A stretch of DNA of 64,000 bases, taken from Psychrobacter sp. NG25. GTDB lineage: Bacteria; Pseudomonadota; Gammaproteobacteria; Pseudomonadales; Moraxellaceae. The DNA is taken from the NCBI RefSeq assembly GCF_015234355.1, contig NZ_JADGMV010000005.1, positions 124,001-188,000 of the forward strand, given 5' to 3'. Made by a program: the position numbers and the translations under genes. Each line of letters opens with the position of its first letter. Position 1 is the first letter of the stretch. This document shows, one piece after another, positions 33,693 through 43,442 of the stretch. The notes beneath the pieces were generated by a model. The model saw only the letters and a program-made list of their open reading frames with translations. It was not told where the DNA came from and made no database searches.

Positions 33693-34487
33693 TTAGTCGG
33701 TGTTTTTCTCTGCTTGTCTATCGCTTACAGACTGGTCCTCAGCTACGCCTGCTTTCCAATAGGAAAAAGCATATAGTTCATCCTTTGACCACTGTTGCTC
33801 GACCTTTAAGTAATGACGAAGGGCTTTAACCGATGAAAACTCGCTAGCGATATAAGCGAAACGGCTTTGTTCAGCATTTGGTAACGTAAGAGACTTTACC
33901 TTATCGACTAGCTGACTGCCTTGCATAGGATGCGGGTTATGTAGCCATGTCATGGTGATGTTGGCTAGAGTAGGCAGTTCTTGCTCGTCTTCTGCACCAT
34001 GAACTTCGATGATACAGTGACCTGTTGCGTTCTCAGGTAAGGTTTCTAGTATCGAGCCGAGTACGGGTATGGCAGTGGCATCCCCAACCAGCAGAAAATT
34101 ATCTGCATCGGGGCAAAGCGCTTTATTTTTTGGCTTCATTAAGATACCAATCTCGTCGCCAACTTGAGCATGAGTTGCCCAACCTGAGGCAGGGGCTTCA
34201 TCACCATGAGCGACAAAATCAATCCATATCTGTTGTTTTTCGACATCGGCACCACGATGCGTATAAGTACGGATAATGAAAGTAGATTTGTCCTCTAAGT
34301 CGAGAGGCTGTGTCTTGTCACTAGGGATGAGTACTTTATTGTTGGCGCCTACTGTCATGGTGGCAATATTGGCGATCGTCTCGGTCTGACCTGTCAGGTA
34401 TATACGAATATAGTGCGGGGTAATCATTTGCTTATGGGCAACGGTCATGATTTCTCGTACGGGTTTTTGATTTATTATATTGCTCAT
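33693..34487 (-). CDS. Siderophore-interacting protein (FAD-linked ferric-chelate reductase)
   Basis: A 264-aa cytoplasmic flavoprotein of the SIP/ViuB family, which reduces ferric siderophores to release iron using NAD(P)H or ferredoxin. The N-terminal FAD-binding barrel includes YIRIYLTG and the FIIRTYTHRGAD segment (R-x-Y-T motif for FAD); WIDFVAHGDEAPASGWA is the typical SIP motif. The C-terminal SIP domain ends with LYAFSYWKAGVAEDQ, matching the family YWR/K-G ending. It lies 16 bp after the marR gene. Control by the adjacent MarR protein is inferred; no Fur box was seen. Confidence 0.92.
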   Translation of the reverse strand: MSNIINQKPVREIMTVAHKQMITPHYIRIYLTGQTETIANIATMTVGANNKVLIPSDKTQPLDLEDKSTFIIRTYTHRGADVEKQQIWIDFVAHGDEAPASGWATHAQVGDEIGILMKPKNKALCPDADNFLLVGDATAIPVLGSILETLPENATGHCIIEVHGAEDEQELPTLANITMTWLHNPHPMQGSQLVDKVKSLTLPNAEQSRFAYIASEFSSVKALRHYLKVEQQWSKDELYAFSYWKAGVAEDQSVSDRQAEKNTD

Positions 34488-34503
34488 ATCATTTCACCTT
34501 TGC

Positions 34504-34947
34504 TTATTTATCAGTAATCTTATTATTGTTGACGTTGTCTATCATGGTGCGACTAACGCGAAAGAACAGGGCAAGATCGACAGGGCTCAAATCTTGAGTC
34601 AGTTGCCCTTTGGCCCATTCCTCTGCCACATCAAGCTTTGCCATAATTTCCTCGCCTTTGGGCGTCAGCTGTAGTAATTGGCTACGACCGTCCAGTGGGT
34701 TGTCCGTCTTAAGAATTAGCTCAGCCGCTAACAGGTCATTTAAGGCACGAGTGATTTGCGCTTTGTCTCGTTGCATGTGCTTAGAGATGGACAGTGCCGT
34801 GCTCTTTGGGTTATAACAAACCCCCTTTAGCGTTCGGATATTTGTCACGGACAAATCCACACCTTGCTGCCGAATGCCTTCTAATAATAGAGTGGTATAG
34901 GTATGCATTAATTGATGTAGCGTTTCGCTCAATGAATTATCCGACAT
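34504..34947 (-). CDS. MarR-family transcriptional regulator
   Basis: A 147-aa winged-helix regulator (from ATG 34947, preceded by AAGGGTTC). The recognition region STALSISKHMQRDKAQITRALNDLLAAELI and the wing motif NPLDGRSQLLQLTPKG are typical of MarR. It heads an operon with the SIP and DUF2798 genes. Two copies of a 19-bp palindrome-bearing sequence lie just upstream and are the likely operator, so it probably represses its own operon and responds to a ligand or redox signal. A longer frame to 35007 would place the start across the operator and is rejected. Confidence 0.92.
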   Translation of the reverse strand: MSDNSLSETLHQLMHTYTTLLLEGIRQQGVDLSVTNIRTLKGVCYNPKSTALSISKHMQRDKAQITRALNDLLAAELILKTDNPLDGRSQLLQLTPKGEEIMAKLDVAEEWAKGQLTQDLSPVDLALFFRVSRTMIDNVNNNKITDK

Positions 34948-34965
34948 AAATGAACCCTTAATATA

Positions 34966-35012
34966 GTTGATAGAAGCAACTATATAGAATAAGGTTGATA
35001 GTGTCAACTATA
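34966..35012 (-). promoter_or_regulatory. Duplicated operator-like palindrome upstream of marR
   Basis: GTTGATAGAAGCAACTATA (34966-34984) and GTTGATAGTGTCAACTATA (34994-35012) match at 16 of 19 positions, 28 bp apart. The first sits in a 9-bp inverted repeat ATATAGTTG / CAACTATAT (34961-34985); the second contains GTTGA-TAGTG-TCAAC. Paired sites on one face of the helix immediately before the start fit MarR autorepression. Confidence 0.72.
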
Positions 35013-35190
35013 AAGTGGTTTTTGAAAGTAGCATTCTGCCTATGATTAGATATTGTTAGATAAGAAAGCGGCATAGTAGGCATGCGTGATAAGGAGGACA
35101 GAAAAGAGGGATAGAGGGCTTTGTGATTAAAGAGCTCTATAATTAACGAAATTTGTGATTGAGAAAGTCTATCATTAACGAACAGGCACA

Positions 35191-35217
35191 AAAAAGCCGA
35201 GATATACTCGGCTTTTT
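35191..35217 (-). terminator. Terminator of rpoD
   Basis: Stem AAAAAGCCGAG / CTCGGCTTTTT with loop ATATA, about 55 bp after the rpoD stop; symmetric A/T tracts. Confidence 0.9.
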
Positions 35218-35271
35218 TATTTTTCTAACTATTTAAAAACTATGAGCTAGGCTCAGTATTTTCTTAAAAAT

Positions 35272-37218
35272 TTAGTCATTTTCAAGGAAAGAACGCAAAT
35301 GCTCAGAGCGTGATGGATGACGCAATTTACGTAGTGCTTTTGCCTCAATCTGACGAATACGCTCACGCGTTACATCGAACTGCTTACCGACTTCTTCAAG
35401 AGTATGGTCAGTAGGCATATCGATACCGAAACGCATTTTTAGGACACGTGCTTCACGCTCAGTCAGGTTGCCCAGTACATCACGAGTGGCTTCTTGTAGA
35501 CCAGCAGCCGTCGCATCATCGACAGGGCTTGAGATCGTACCATCTTCGATGAAATCACCTAGGTGTGAGTCTTCATCATCACCGATAGGGGTTTCCATAG
35601 AGATAGGCTCTTTGGCAATCTTAAGCACTTTACGGACTTTGACTTCGTCCATCTCTAAGCGTTCGCCTAATTCCTCAGGCGTTGGCTCGCGGCCCATTTC
35701 TTGTAGCAACTGACGTGAGACACGGTTTATCTTGTTGATCGTCTCAATCATATGCACAGGAATACGGATGGTGCGCGCTTGGTCAGCGATAGAGCGGGTG
35801 ATTGCCTGACGAATCCACCATGTCGCATAGGTCGAGAATTTATAACCACGGCGATATTCAAATTTATCAACGGCTTTCATCAAACCGATGTTACCTTCTT
35901 GAATCAGATCCAAGAACTGTAGACCACGGTTGGTGTATTTCTTCGCGATAGAGATAACCAGACGTAGGTTGGCTTCGACCATTTCTTTCTTAGCACGGCG
36001 AGCTTTTGCTTCACCGACAGCCATACGGCGTGCCACGTCTTTCATGTCGTGAATTTTCATCTCGAGCTTTTGTTCGTAATCACGAATCTTACGTTGTAAT
36101 AAGATCACGTCATCAGTGACTTTCTCTAACGTAGCAGCAAAGGCAGGCTTGCCGCTTATACGCTCAATGAGCCAATCAACATTGGTTTCATTGCTGGGGA
36201 AGGTTTTACGGAACTCTTCACGCGGCATGCGACCACGGCGAATCACCAAACGCATGATTTGACGCTCTTGCTTACGCACATCATCATAGACATCATGCAT
36301 GATGGCCATGACTTGATCTGACAAGCGGTTGTTCAGCTTCAGCATCATAAAGCGTTCTGCAAGTAGGGCATAAGCAGTATCTGCTTGTACACTACCACGG
36401 CCATAATCAATTAGGGCTTGCTTGGCTTTGATGAATAAGTTTTCGATCTCTTCTAGACGCAGGCGTACTTCTTCTGGATCGATACCGCTGGTTTCTTCTT
36501 CGGCTTCTTCTTCATCACCATCTTCGTCTTCATCGTCATCGTCAAGTGCGGCTTTTGCACTGGCTTTTGGCTTGACTGGTGGCGGGTTTTCTTTCTCTTC
36601 TTTGATACGCTCTCTTTCTTCTTTCGCCGCTTCTTTTGCTTCTTGAGCAGCGATTTTGTCTGCTTCGGTTTCAGGATCTAAGAAACCAGTGATTACATCA
36701 GAGAGTTTTTTGTCGCCATCTTGTACTTTTTGATACTCGTCAAGGACGAACTGTACCGTACCAGGCCAGTAAGACATGGCATGCTGTACGTCACGAATAC
36801 CTTCTTCGATACGCTTAGCAATGGAAATCTCACCTTCACGGGTCAGTAGATCAACCGTACCCATTTCACGCATGTACATACGTACTGGGTCAGTGGTGCG
36901 ACCAGGCTCAGTCTCAACAGAGGCTAATACTGCCGCTGCCTCATCTGCTGCCATGTCATCATCACTTGAATCATCGTTCATCAAGATGTCATCGGCATCA
37001 GGGGCAGACTCAAAGATTTTGATACCAACGTCGGTTAGCATTTGCACAATATCTTCGATCTGATCGCTTTCGGTAATAGAGTCGGGCAGTTGGTCATTCA
37101 CCTCAGCATAGGTTAGATAACCTTGCTCTTTACCCATTTGGATTAAGGTGGCCAGTTGAGATGTGGACTTAGAAACTGACTTATCGTTCATAAATACTCG
37201 CTTACTTGCATCGGACAT
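35272..37218 (-). CDS. rpoD: RNA polymerase primary sigma factor RpoD (sigma-70)
   Basis: Housekeeping sigma factor, 648 aa. Region 1.1 is at the N-terminus (residues about 15-75). Region 1.2 follows at [21 protein letters not shown], then a non-conserved acidic insert (about residues 180-240, with [14 protein letters not shown] and [17 protein letters not shown]). Region 2 has [20 protein letters not shown] and [17 protein letters not shown] (-10 recognition). Region 4 has the helix-turn-helix [20 protein letters not shown]. Met10 (37191), preceded by GAGTATTT, is a possible alternative start. It sits downstream of dnaG as in many gammaproteobacteria, but the gap of about 480 bp suggests its own promoter. 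Confidence 0.98.
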   Translation of the reverse strand: MSDASKRVFMNDKSVSKSTSQLATLIQMGKEQGYLTYAEVNDQLPDSITESDQIEDIVQMLTDVGIKIFESAPDADDILMNDDSSDDDMAADEAAAVLASVETEPGRTTDPVRMYMREMGTVDLLTREGEISIAKRIEEGIRDVQHAMSYWPGTVQFVLDEYQKVQDGDKKLSDVITGFLDPETEADKIAAQEAKEAAKEERERIKEEKENPPPVKPKASAKAALDDDDEDEDGDEEEAEEETSGIDPEEVRLRLEEIENLFIKAKQALIDYGRGSVQADTAYALLAERFMMLKLNNRLSDQVMAIMHDVYDDVRKQERQIMRLVIRRGRMPREEFRKTFPSNETNVDWLIERISGKPAFAATLEKVTDDVILLQRKIRDYEQKLEMKIHDMKDVARRMAVGEAKARRAKKEMVEANLRLVISIAKKYTNRGLQFLDLIQEGNIGLMKAVDKFEYRRGYKFSTYATWWIRQAITRSIADQARTIRIPVHMIETINKINRVSRQLLQEMGREPTPEELGERLEMDEVKVRKVLKIAKEPISMETPIGDDEDSHLGDFIEDGTISSPVDDATAAGLQEATRDVLGNLTEREARVLKMRFGIDMPTDHTLEEVGKQFDVTRERIRQIEAKALRKLRHPSRSEHLRSFLEND

Positions 37219-37696
37219 TTTTATATCGTGACGCGCTATCGCTGGCTGGGTGCGTTGATCTTATCAGTCGATTGATCAAAATATGGCGTAGAGGTTGTCA
37301 ATAATATCAAAAATGAGTGGATATGAATAAAGGCTCAAAACACTACAATAACAATGCTGAAAAACAGCTAAACATTAAAAAAGACTTCAAAATAGCATTC
37401 ATTTAAAACTGCTACTCAAAAATAATACCTAAAATTTGTGCCTGACGATGCATGCTTATGATAGTTCGCTAAGCAATGCTGCAAATATACAGCCGCATAG
37501 TTTAACACAGACCACAGTAATCAAGCACGAGACAGTGAGACTTACCGATCATTTTCTACTGATTATTTTTTATCAGTTGAATGTTTAACATTCTTTTAGA
37601 TTCGGTTTTGACTACTCGGCATAATCATTAGTAGTGGGGGCAGCCACTATATTTTTAAAGGGTTGATCTTTTATTCATCAAAAATGAAGGTCAACG
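37219..37696. other. dnaG-rpoD intergenic stretch
   Basis: About 480 bp, AT-rich, between dnaG and rpoD on the minus strand. Probably holds an rpoD promoter; no clear -35/-10 pair or terminator is visible. Confidence 0.35.
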
Positions 37697-39856
37697 TCAA
37701 GATTTAACCGTGGTCATTTGTGCTGACTGCTCGGCTTGCTGAGCACGTAGCCAGTCATTTAATAACTGGGATTGCTTACGGACAATCGCCAACTTAATGT
37801 GATCAGGGTTTTTGATCAGATCCTGCATCTTTTTTTGCAAATGTAGCTTGAGCAATTGCATGACTAAGTTTTCGACCAACTCATCAAGGCTTAAAATATT
37901 TCTTGCCGTCAAGGTTTTATAAAACCCACTCCAGCTACGGCTGAGTGTCTCTTGGGTCATCGGTTGTACATTAGACAATATAAAGTGCGCTGCTGCGTTA
38001 GCGTCTGTTGGTAGATACCTTAAGCAACGCTTAATCGTACTGACGATATCCAGCAAGTCGGTGTCTTGCAGATCTTCCCAAGCAAGTGGGCGAAGGGTAT
38101 CACTCGCAGCTTTTTGTTTGATATGCGCAGGCAACTGTAAATCACTGATACCTGCCTGTTGCCAAATCGATTCAATGGGATCTTCAAGTAGTGCGCGTGG
38201 TTGGAACAAAAAGCACAGCTGCAACTGCTGACTGATGGTCATGTCACCATCAAAATCTAGCAGGGCGTCTTTTGCCTCGACATTCTGACTGCGTTTACCG
38301 CCCAGCTTTTGATAAACATCATTGTTAAGCAAATACTTAAAACTACTGCCTTTGGGTAATGCCATGGTTAATGCGCGTACTTGGGACATGAGCTTGGCTT
38401 TACCTTCTACCAAGGTCAGATCGTAGCGCTCACTTAAATACGCAAAAATATACTGCGACAAAGGCATGGCATTGGTGATTTGCGCACGCATGGCATCACC
38501 GCCCTGACTTTTGATGAACGTATCAGGGTCATGATTGTTTGGCAAAGTTAAAAACCGCAGTTCTTTGTCATCGGCGAGTACTGGCAGCGCAACTTCTAGC
38601 GTGCGCCAAGCGGCTTTTTGTCCCGCACTATCCCCATCGAAGCTCAAGGTTAGAGTAGGGTTTAATGTCAATAGCCGTGATATTTGGCTCTCATTAATCG
38701 CTGTGCCCATAGAGGCAACAGCACCATAGATACCCGCTTGGTAAAGGGCGATGACATCCATATAGCCTTCGACTACGAGCCAGTCGTTGGCGCGCTGCTG
38801 GCGAGATTCATAATAACCATATAGCACGTGCTGCTTATGAAAAACGGGCGAGTCGGACGAGTTGATATATTTAGGCTTTACTTCGTCGTCTAATGCTCGT
38901 CCACCGAAGCCAATCGTTCGACCTTGATTGTCTCGAATCGGGAAAATAACTCGATCACGTAGTAGATCATAATCGCGTCCAGATTCTGACTGGCGTACTA
39001 AGCCTAAGGCTTTGAGTCCTTCAATATCCTGCGGAAACTGATGTTCAAGATGCTGCCAACCAAACGGTGCATAGCCTAAACCAAACGTTTCAAAGATGTC
39101 TTCAGTGATACCACGCGATAAAAAGTAATGTTTGGCATGAGGGTGGGTCGTCAGACTGTGCTGATAAAACTGCTGAATTTGCTCTAGCAGATCGTATAGA
39201 TTGCCATCTGCATCAGTATTATTATCCATACCGTGTAGATTGGTTATCTCATCACTATCGCTGAGCCAAGCTGGCGGATAGCTCGTATCGTCTTGATACT
39301 CTGAATCATAACTATCGGTTGGGTAAGGCGCAGAGTCATAAGCATCTAGCGGTGGATAATCGTCGTAGCTATGAGCATCATCATAACTTGCCTGCACTAC
39401 ATGGCTTTGTTCTACACCGCCTTGGTTTGTGCTGTTTTGACTTAAGTTGCTTTGATCGATAGCTGGGTTAGGCACAGATGGCGGTGCGCTTGATTTAGGT
39501 GCAGTAGTTTCAGGAACAGCAGGTTTGGGTGTGCTACGCTGATAGCTGACGTTTTGCTGCTCTTCTTTGGGAACTTCGATGCCAGTTTGCTTGGACAGCT
39601 CGTTGACCGCTTCTATAAAGGTGAGGTTTTCATAATCACGAAAAAAACTGATGGCATTACCACCGACACCACAGCCAAAACAGTGGTAGATGTTTTTTTG
39701 TGGATTGACATAAAATGAAGGAGATTTTTCACCATGGAAAGGGCAGCAACCCTTAAACTCACCACCCGCTCGTTTAAGCGTAGTATGACGCCCAATAATA
39801 CTGACTAAGTCAGCTTGGCTATTTAGTTGCTCAAGGATATGGTTAGGAATGCTCAT
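37697..39856 (-). CDS. dnaG: DNA primase with a long acidic linker
   Basis: Synthesises RNA primers at the replication fork. The CHC2 zinc-binding site uses Cys38, His41, Cys59 and Cys62 (CCPFHGEK...YHCFGCG). The TOPRIM core has VVEGYMDVIALYQ and LSFDGDSAGQKAA. The C-terminal helicase-binding domain extends to the end. The 719 aa exceed E. coli DnaG (581 aa) mainly by a linker of about 115 residues between the zinc and polymerase domains (residues about 102-220), rich in Pro, Ser, Asp and Tyr (SYDDYPPLDAYDSAPYPTDS). The linker is likely disordered. It lies upstream of rpoD. Confidence 0.97.
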   Translation of the reverse strand: MSIPNHILEQLNSQADLVSIIGRHTTLKRAGGEFKGCCPFHGEKSPSFYVNPQKNIYHCFGCGVGGNAISFFRDYENLTFIEAVNELSKQTGIEVPKEEQQNVSYQRSTPKPAVPETTAPKSSAPPSVPNPAIDQSNLSQNSTNQGGVEQSHVVQASYDDAHSYDDYPPLDAYDSAPYPTDSYDSEYQDDTSYPPAWLSDSDEITNLHGMDNNTDADGNLYDLLEQIQQFYQHSLTTHPHAKHYFLSRGITEDIFETFGLGYAPFGWQHLEHQFPQDIEGLKALGLVRQSESGRDYDLLRDRVIFPIRDNQGRTIGFGGRALDDEVKPKYINSSDSPVFHKQHVLYGYYESRQQRANDWLVVEGYMDVIALYQAGIYGAVASMGTAINESQISRLLTLNPTLTLSFDGDSAGQKAAWRTLEVALPVLADDKELRFLTLPNNHDPDTFIKSQGGDAMRAQITNAMPLSQYIFAYLSERYDLTLVEGKAKLMSQVRALTMALPKGSSFKYLLNNDVYQKLGGKRSQNVEAKDALLDFDGDMTISQQLQLCFLFQPRALLEDPIESIWQQAGISDLQLPAHIKQKAASDTLRPLAWEDLQDTDLLDIVSTIKRCLRYLPTDANAAAHFILSNVQPMTQETLSRSWSGFYKTLTARNILSLDELVENLVMQLLKLHLQKKMQDLIKNPDHIKLAIVRKQSQLLNDWLRAQQAEQSAQMTTVKS

Positions 39857-39956
39857 ACAAAAAACAGTTTACCATAGGTCAATTATGTTGGGCATCCAAA
39901 ATCAGCGAGTAGTAATAGCTGATAGTAGATAAAGTATTAGATAAATAAAAACAGAA

Positions 39957-39988
39957 AAATAAGGCCAACATGAGCGTTGGCCTTATTT
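39957..39988 (-). terminator. Terminator of bamD
   Basis: AAATAAGGCCAAC / GTTGGCCTTATTT with loop of six; followed on the minus strand by TTTTCTGTTTTT. About 75 bp past the bamD stop. Confidence 0.82.
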
Positions 39989-40062
39989 CTTATGAGACAG
40001 CTTCTAAGTCATTCATTATTCACATTGACAGAATGTGGTTGAAAAGACTATGGATTGACAGA

Positions 40063-41154
40063 TTATGGGATGATAGGTGCATCTTGGTTTGGTTGGGTGA
40101 TGCCGCGTGGTGGCTGACTGTTTTGCGGATTGCCATTTGTACCACGTGCAGGAGCAGCATTACTTGCTGGTGCATTGGCAGAAGCAGCATTTGCGCTAGG
40201 CAATCTTAGCTGGCTAGCATTACGAATCATCTGTGTTTTGGTTGCACCATTGTAGTTGCCTGACGCTACTGACTCATCGTCTACGCTTGAACGACCAAGC
40301 TTACCAAAGGTGATTTTGTTCAGCCAAGTGCTGTCACGTTTGGTCTCTAGCTTCACACTGCCATCACTGGTTAACCAGCTTGGATAGTTAATCTGTAATA
40401 GGGTTTTGTACTCATTTGCCAAATCCGTTAGACCCAATTTTTCGTTGCTATAAGCTAGCGTGGCAAGGGCTTTTGGAATGGATTCACTGAGTGGATAGTA
40501 CTGGAATACCCATTTAGCACGGTTGGCAGCAGCGACATAAGCTTCGCGCTCGATGTACCAATTGGCAGCACTCATTTCGCTTTCAGCAAACTGATTGTAA
40601 ATGAAAGTCATGCGCTGTGCAGCATCTGGTGTATAAGGGCTGTTTGGGTATTTATTAACCAGCTCTTGGAAATTGGCAAAAGCAATACGCAAATAAGCAG
40701 TATCACGTTCGGCTTGGTTCATTTTGAACAGTTTTAAGCCTTCTGAGGATCCTTGCATGTTTGCCACACCGCGCACATAGTAGGCGTAGCTTACTTGTGG
40801 ATTAGAAGGGTATAGACGAATGAACTGTTCAGCGCTTGACGCTGCCATTTCATATTTACCGCCTTCATATTGTGCGTACATCATATCGAGTAGTGCTTGT
40901 TCAGCATATTGCCCAGTAGGGTAAAAGGTACGTAAGTTGGTCAATTCTTCGATAGCTTGTGTGTGGTGGCTCTTATCAAGCTGTTCGATGGCATCGTTAT
41001 AATAACTTTGCTCTGATTTTTGAGCGGTTTCTACCGCATCGACGTCAGCGCCGCCGGTCAAGTTTTTGAAAGTTTGACAACCGACTAGGCTTACACTTAG
41101 CGTAAGTAAGGTTATTGAGGACAGTTTGATAAACGTATTGCCAACAGCTTGCAT
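40063..41154 (-). CDS. bamD: Outer membrane assembly lipoprotein BamD
   Basis: Essential lipoprotein of the BAM complex that inserts outer-membrane proteins. Signal peptide with lipobox SLVGC (Cys near residue 26). Tetratricopeptide-like repeats follow: YNDAIEQLDKSHHTQAIEELTNL, then YEMAASSAEQFIRLYPSNPQVSYAYYVRGVANM, and AFANFQELVNKYPNSPYTPDAAQRM. E. coli BamD is 245 aa; here about 100 extra residues form a C-terminal tail rich in Ala, Asn, Pro and Gly (SANAPASNAAPARGTNGN). Divergent from rluD, as in other gammaproteobacteria. GAAGAAG precedes the ATG. Confidence 0.94.
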   Translation of the reverse strand: MQAVGNTFIKLSSITLLTLSVSLVGCQTFKNLTGGADVDAVETAQKSEQSYYNDAIEQLDKSHHTQAIEELTNLRTFYPTGQYAEQALLDMMYAQYEGGKYEMAASSAEQFIRLYPSNPQVSYAYYVRGVANMQGSSEGLKLFKMNQAERDTAYLRIAFANFQELVNKYPNSPYTPDAAQRMTFIYNQFAESEMSAANWYIEREAYVAAANRAKWVFQYYPLSESIPKALATLAYSNEKLGLTDLANEYKTLLQINYPSWLTSDGSVKLETKRDSTWLNKITFGKLGRSSVDDESVASGNYNGATKTQMIRNASQLRLPSANAASANAPASNAAPARGTNGNPQNSQPPRGITQPNQDAPIIP

Positions 41155-41959
41155 ACTTCTTCTCCGACACGAGGCGCATAATAACAGCAGCGCTATTATG
41201 CTACATAAAAGGTTAATAATAAAAAACGATGCTTTGAGGCATCCGCTAACTGTCTAGTATCAAGCATACTCATCGTCGAGCAGCCTCACCATCAACATGG
41301 TTTTTATTGAATGCAGTTTATTGTAATGGTGTATGGGCTTAACAGACCCTAATAAAAACGTTATTTTTTAATTCAGTGCAATAGCATACAGCAAAACATA
41401 GTCATACTTTATAGAATAACGTTTGCTTCGTCTATTTTTTCGATATGTGCAATCTATCGTATTGGATATTCGACCATGGTCTGACTCAGGTTTTTTTGCA
41501 AGATCTGAGTCAGGTCATGGTTGGCGAGCCTCAGTGCTTATGCCGCAGTATTTATAGTGCTAGTATCTATTAGTGCTAGTATCTATGAGATGGCTGGCAA
41601 TACGGCTAGCAATAAGCCACATAATATTTGATTTCAGTTCGGCATTTTAGCATGAGCGGCTATCACGAGCGATATCGAATGTCGCTGATACCGATAAATA
41701 TACAGTAAATTACAGCAATGTCATATTTTAGAGAGTTAACCGGAGATATTGAGTGTATGTAAGTTATCAGCAAAAATGACAGATAACGAGCAGCTTCTAT
41801 AGGGCTTAAGCACTTGGCATGGTACACTATCGCGATATTGCTGCCGATTTTTTTGACGATGATTGCTATTATGATAAGCAATAAATACGTGACCGGCAGT
41901 CTGATTTTTTGTAAAATTTTTAAAAAGTTGCCTGACAGAATGAGGTTCGGCGCTTTGCT
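41155..41959. other. bamD/rluD divergent region with repeats and a palindrome
   Basis: About 800 bp. It contains a stem with arms CCATG-GT-CTGACTCAG (41474-41489) and CTGAGTCAG-GT-CATGG (41505-41520) whose loop starts with GTTTTTTT. It also has a perfect 16-bp tandem duplication TAGTGCTAGTATCTAT (41555-41570, 41571-41586) and, right after, imperfect GGC(T/A)GGCAATA-type repeats (about 41588-41613). A copy of TTAGGGTCTGTTAA in reverse lies at 41339-41352. A 112-codon minus frame at 41663-42001 overlaps rluD and is not credible. Confidence 0.5.
41555..41586. repeat. Perfect 16-bp tandem duplication
   Basis: TAGTGCTAGTATCTAT occurs twice in direct succession, upstream of rluD. Likely slippage; a copy-number-variable site between strains is possible. 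Confidence 0.8.
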
Positions 41960-43219
41960 ATGTATCAATTTATTATGAATAATAATGCTATAACCACCCA
42001 TTTACCACCGAATCAATCGTTAGATACTGATTCATCAGCACAAGAGTCACCGATGACAAATGACGTTTTAAAAAATAGTGAGTTACTTGACGACAATCAG
42101 CCAGCGCCTGATGAGCAATTGCATGATGATGCGATTTCAGAAGAAGTGATGCGACCAGATAGTGATGCAGATGACATCGATGATGGTGATATTGATGATA
42201 GCGACATTGACGATAGCGATGATGATGAACCTTCAGTTTCGGGTTCAGCTGTTCCAGTAGCGATAGAGTTGACCCATACTGTCACAGAAGATCAGTCAGG
42301 TCTGCGTATCGATAAGGTTGCCTCGCTAGCATTCAAAGACTTCTCGCGTGTGCAGATACAAGGCTGGATAACTGACGGTAGCTTACTCTATAACGGTAGT
42401 GTGCAAAAACCAAAGGTTCGTGTCAAAGCTGATGATGTGTTGCATCTATCAACGACGTTAGAGCAGCATAGTGAAGACCAACCAGAAAATATAGACATCG
42501 ATGTCGTCTATGAAGATGACGACGTATTGGTTATCAACAAACCTGTTGGCATGGTCGTGCATCCTGGTGCTGGCAATCAGACAGGTACTTTGGTCAATGC
42601 GTTACTGTATCATTATCCGCAGCAGCACCATTTGCCACGTGCAGGTCTGGTGCATCGGATTGATAAAGACACCTCTGGACTGTTGCTTATCGGCAAAACC
42701 AAACCTGCGCAGATGGCACTGATGGAGCAACTAAAAGACAAGTCAGTCTATCGCCACTATCAATGTGTGGTGGCAGGTGATAAAGCAAGCCTAACGCGCC
42801 ATCGTCATATTGACGCACCAATCGGTCGTCACCGCAATCAACGTACCAAAATGACTGTGATGACAGCAGGACGTGAGGCAGTTACTCATCTATTAAATGT
42901 GACACCGCTTAATGGTAACTACTGTCTATTAGATGTAGGACTGGAGACGGGTCGTACTCACCAGATTCGTGTGCATTTAAGCCACATTACCTATCCGATA
43001 GTGGGTGACCGCGTCTATGGTGGCCGTCGTCAGTTGCGATCCGGTCTCACAGAAGCACAGCGTCAAACGATTAATAACTTCCCGCGCCAAGCCTTGCATG
43101 CTTATACGCTAGGTTTTGTACATCCAACGACAGGTGAAGATATGGAAGTCAACACGCCGCTGCCTGAAGATATGCAACAACTCATAGCCGTGCTTAGTGA
43201 TGGTTATGATGCTGAGTAA
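41960..43219 (+). CDS. rluD: 23S rRNA pseudouridine synthase RluD
   Basis: Isomerises uridines of 23S rRNA helix 69. An S4 RNA-binding domain (LRIDKVASLAFKDFSRVQIQGW, about residues 113-165) precedes the catalytic RluA-type domain. The signature HRIDKDTSGLLLIGKT carries the catalytic Asp235. TRTHQIRVHL-type sequence (GRTHQIRVHLSHI) follows. E. coli RluD is 326 aa; this protein has about 100 extra N-terminal residues, highly acidic (DDIDDGDIDDSDIDDSDDDE). Divergence from bamD supports RluD over other RluA paralogues. Met6 (41975) is an alternative start. Confidence 0.93.
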   Translation: MYQFIMNNNAITTHLPPNQSLDTDSSAQESPMTNDVLKNSELLDDNQPAPDEQLHDDAISEEVMRPDSDADDIDDGDIDDSDIDDSDDDEPSVSGSAVPVAIELTHTVTEDQSGLRIDKVASLAFKDFSRVQIQGWITDGSLLYNGSVQKPKVRVKADDVLHLSTTLEQHSEDQPENIDIDVVYEDDDVLVINKPVGMVVHPGAGNQTGTLVNALLYHYPQQHHLPRAGLVHRIDKDTSGLLLIGKTKPAQMALMEQLKDKSVYRHYQCVVAGDKASLTRHRHIDAPIGRHRNQRTKMTVMTAGREAVTHLLNVTPLNGNYCLLDVGLETGRTHQIRVHLSHITYPIVGDRVYGGRRQLRSGLTEAQRQTINNFPRQALHAYTLGFVHPTTGEDMEVNTPLPEDMQQLIAVLSDGYDAE

Positions 43220-43442
43220 GCAATTATTCAGAGCAGATGTATAAAATATGGTGTGTTCAATATGGTTTAGAAGAGGTTAGACAGGCGAGTGAAAGTACTA
43301 CACCTTGTAGACGACGCTAGCCTGATATAAATCTGACTCTTTATTATCTACGTTATATAAGCTATAGAGCTAACTATAAAACCAAGTATTGAAATATTGT
43401 CAGCCTCATATACATGATTCATTAAGATGGTAGGTCTCAGTC

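Larger units (their letters stand above)
34948..35271. other. Stretch between marR gene and rpoD
   Basis: Holds the marR operator pair (34961-35012), then AT-rich DNA with an imperfect TAATTAACGAAATTTGTGATTGA / ATCATTAACGAAC similarity, and the rpoD terminator (35191-35217). No gene seen. Confidence 0.4.

Noticed and set aside
36422..36646. 74-codon serine-rich plus-strand frame inside rpoD
   Set aside because: It is the antisense reading of the acidic Asp/Glu codons of the RpoD insert.
41663..42001. 112-codon minus-strand frame overlapping the rluD start
   Set aside because: Composition is that of AT-rich intergenic DNA read in frame; it overlaps a strong gene and lacks a ribosome-binding site.
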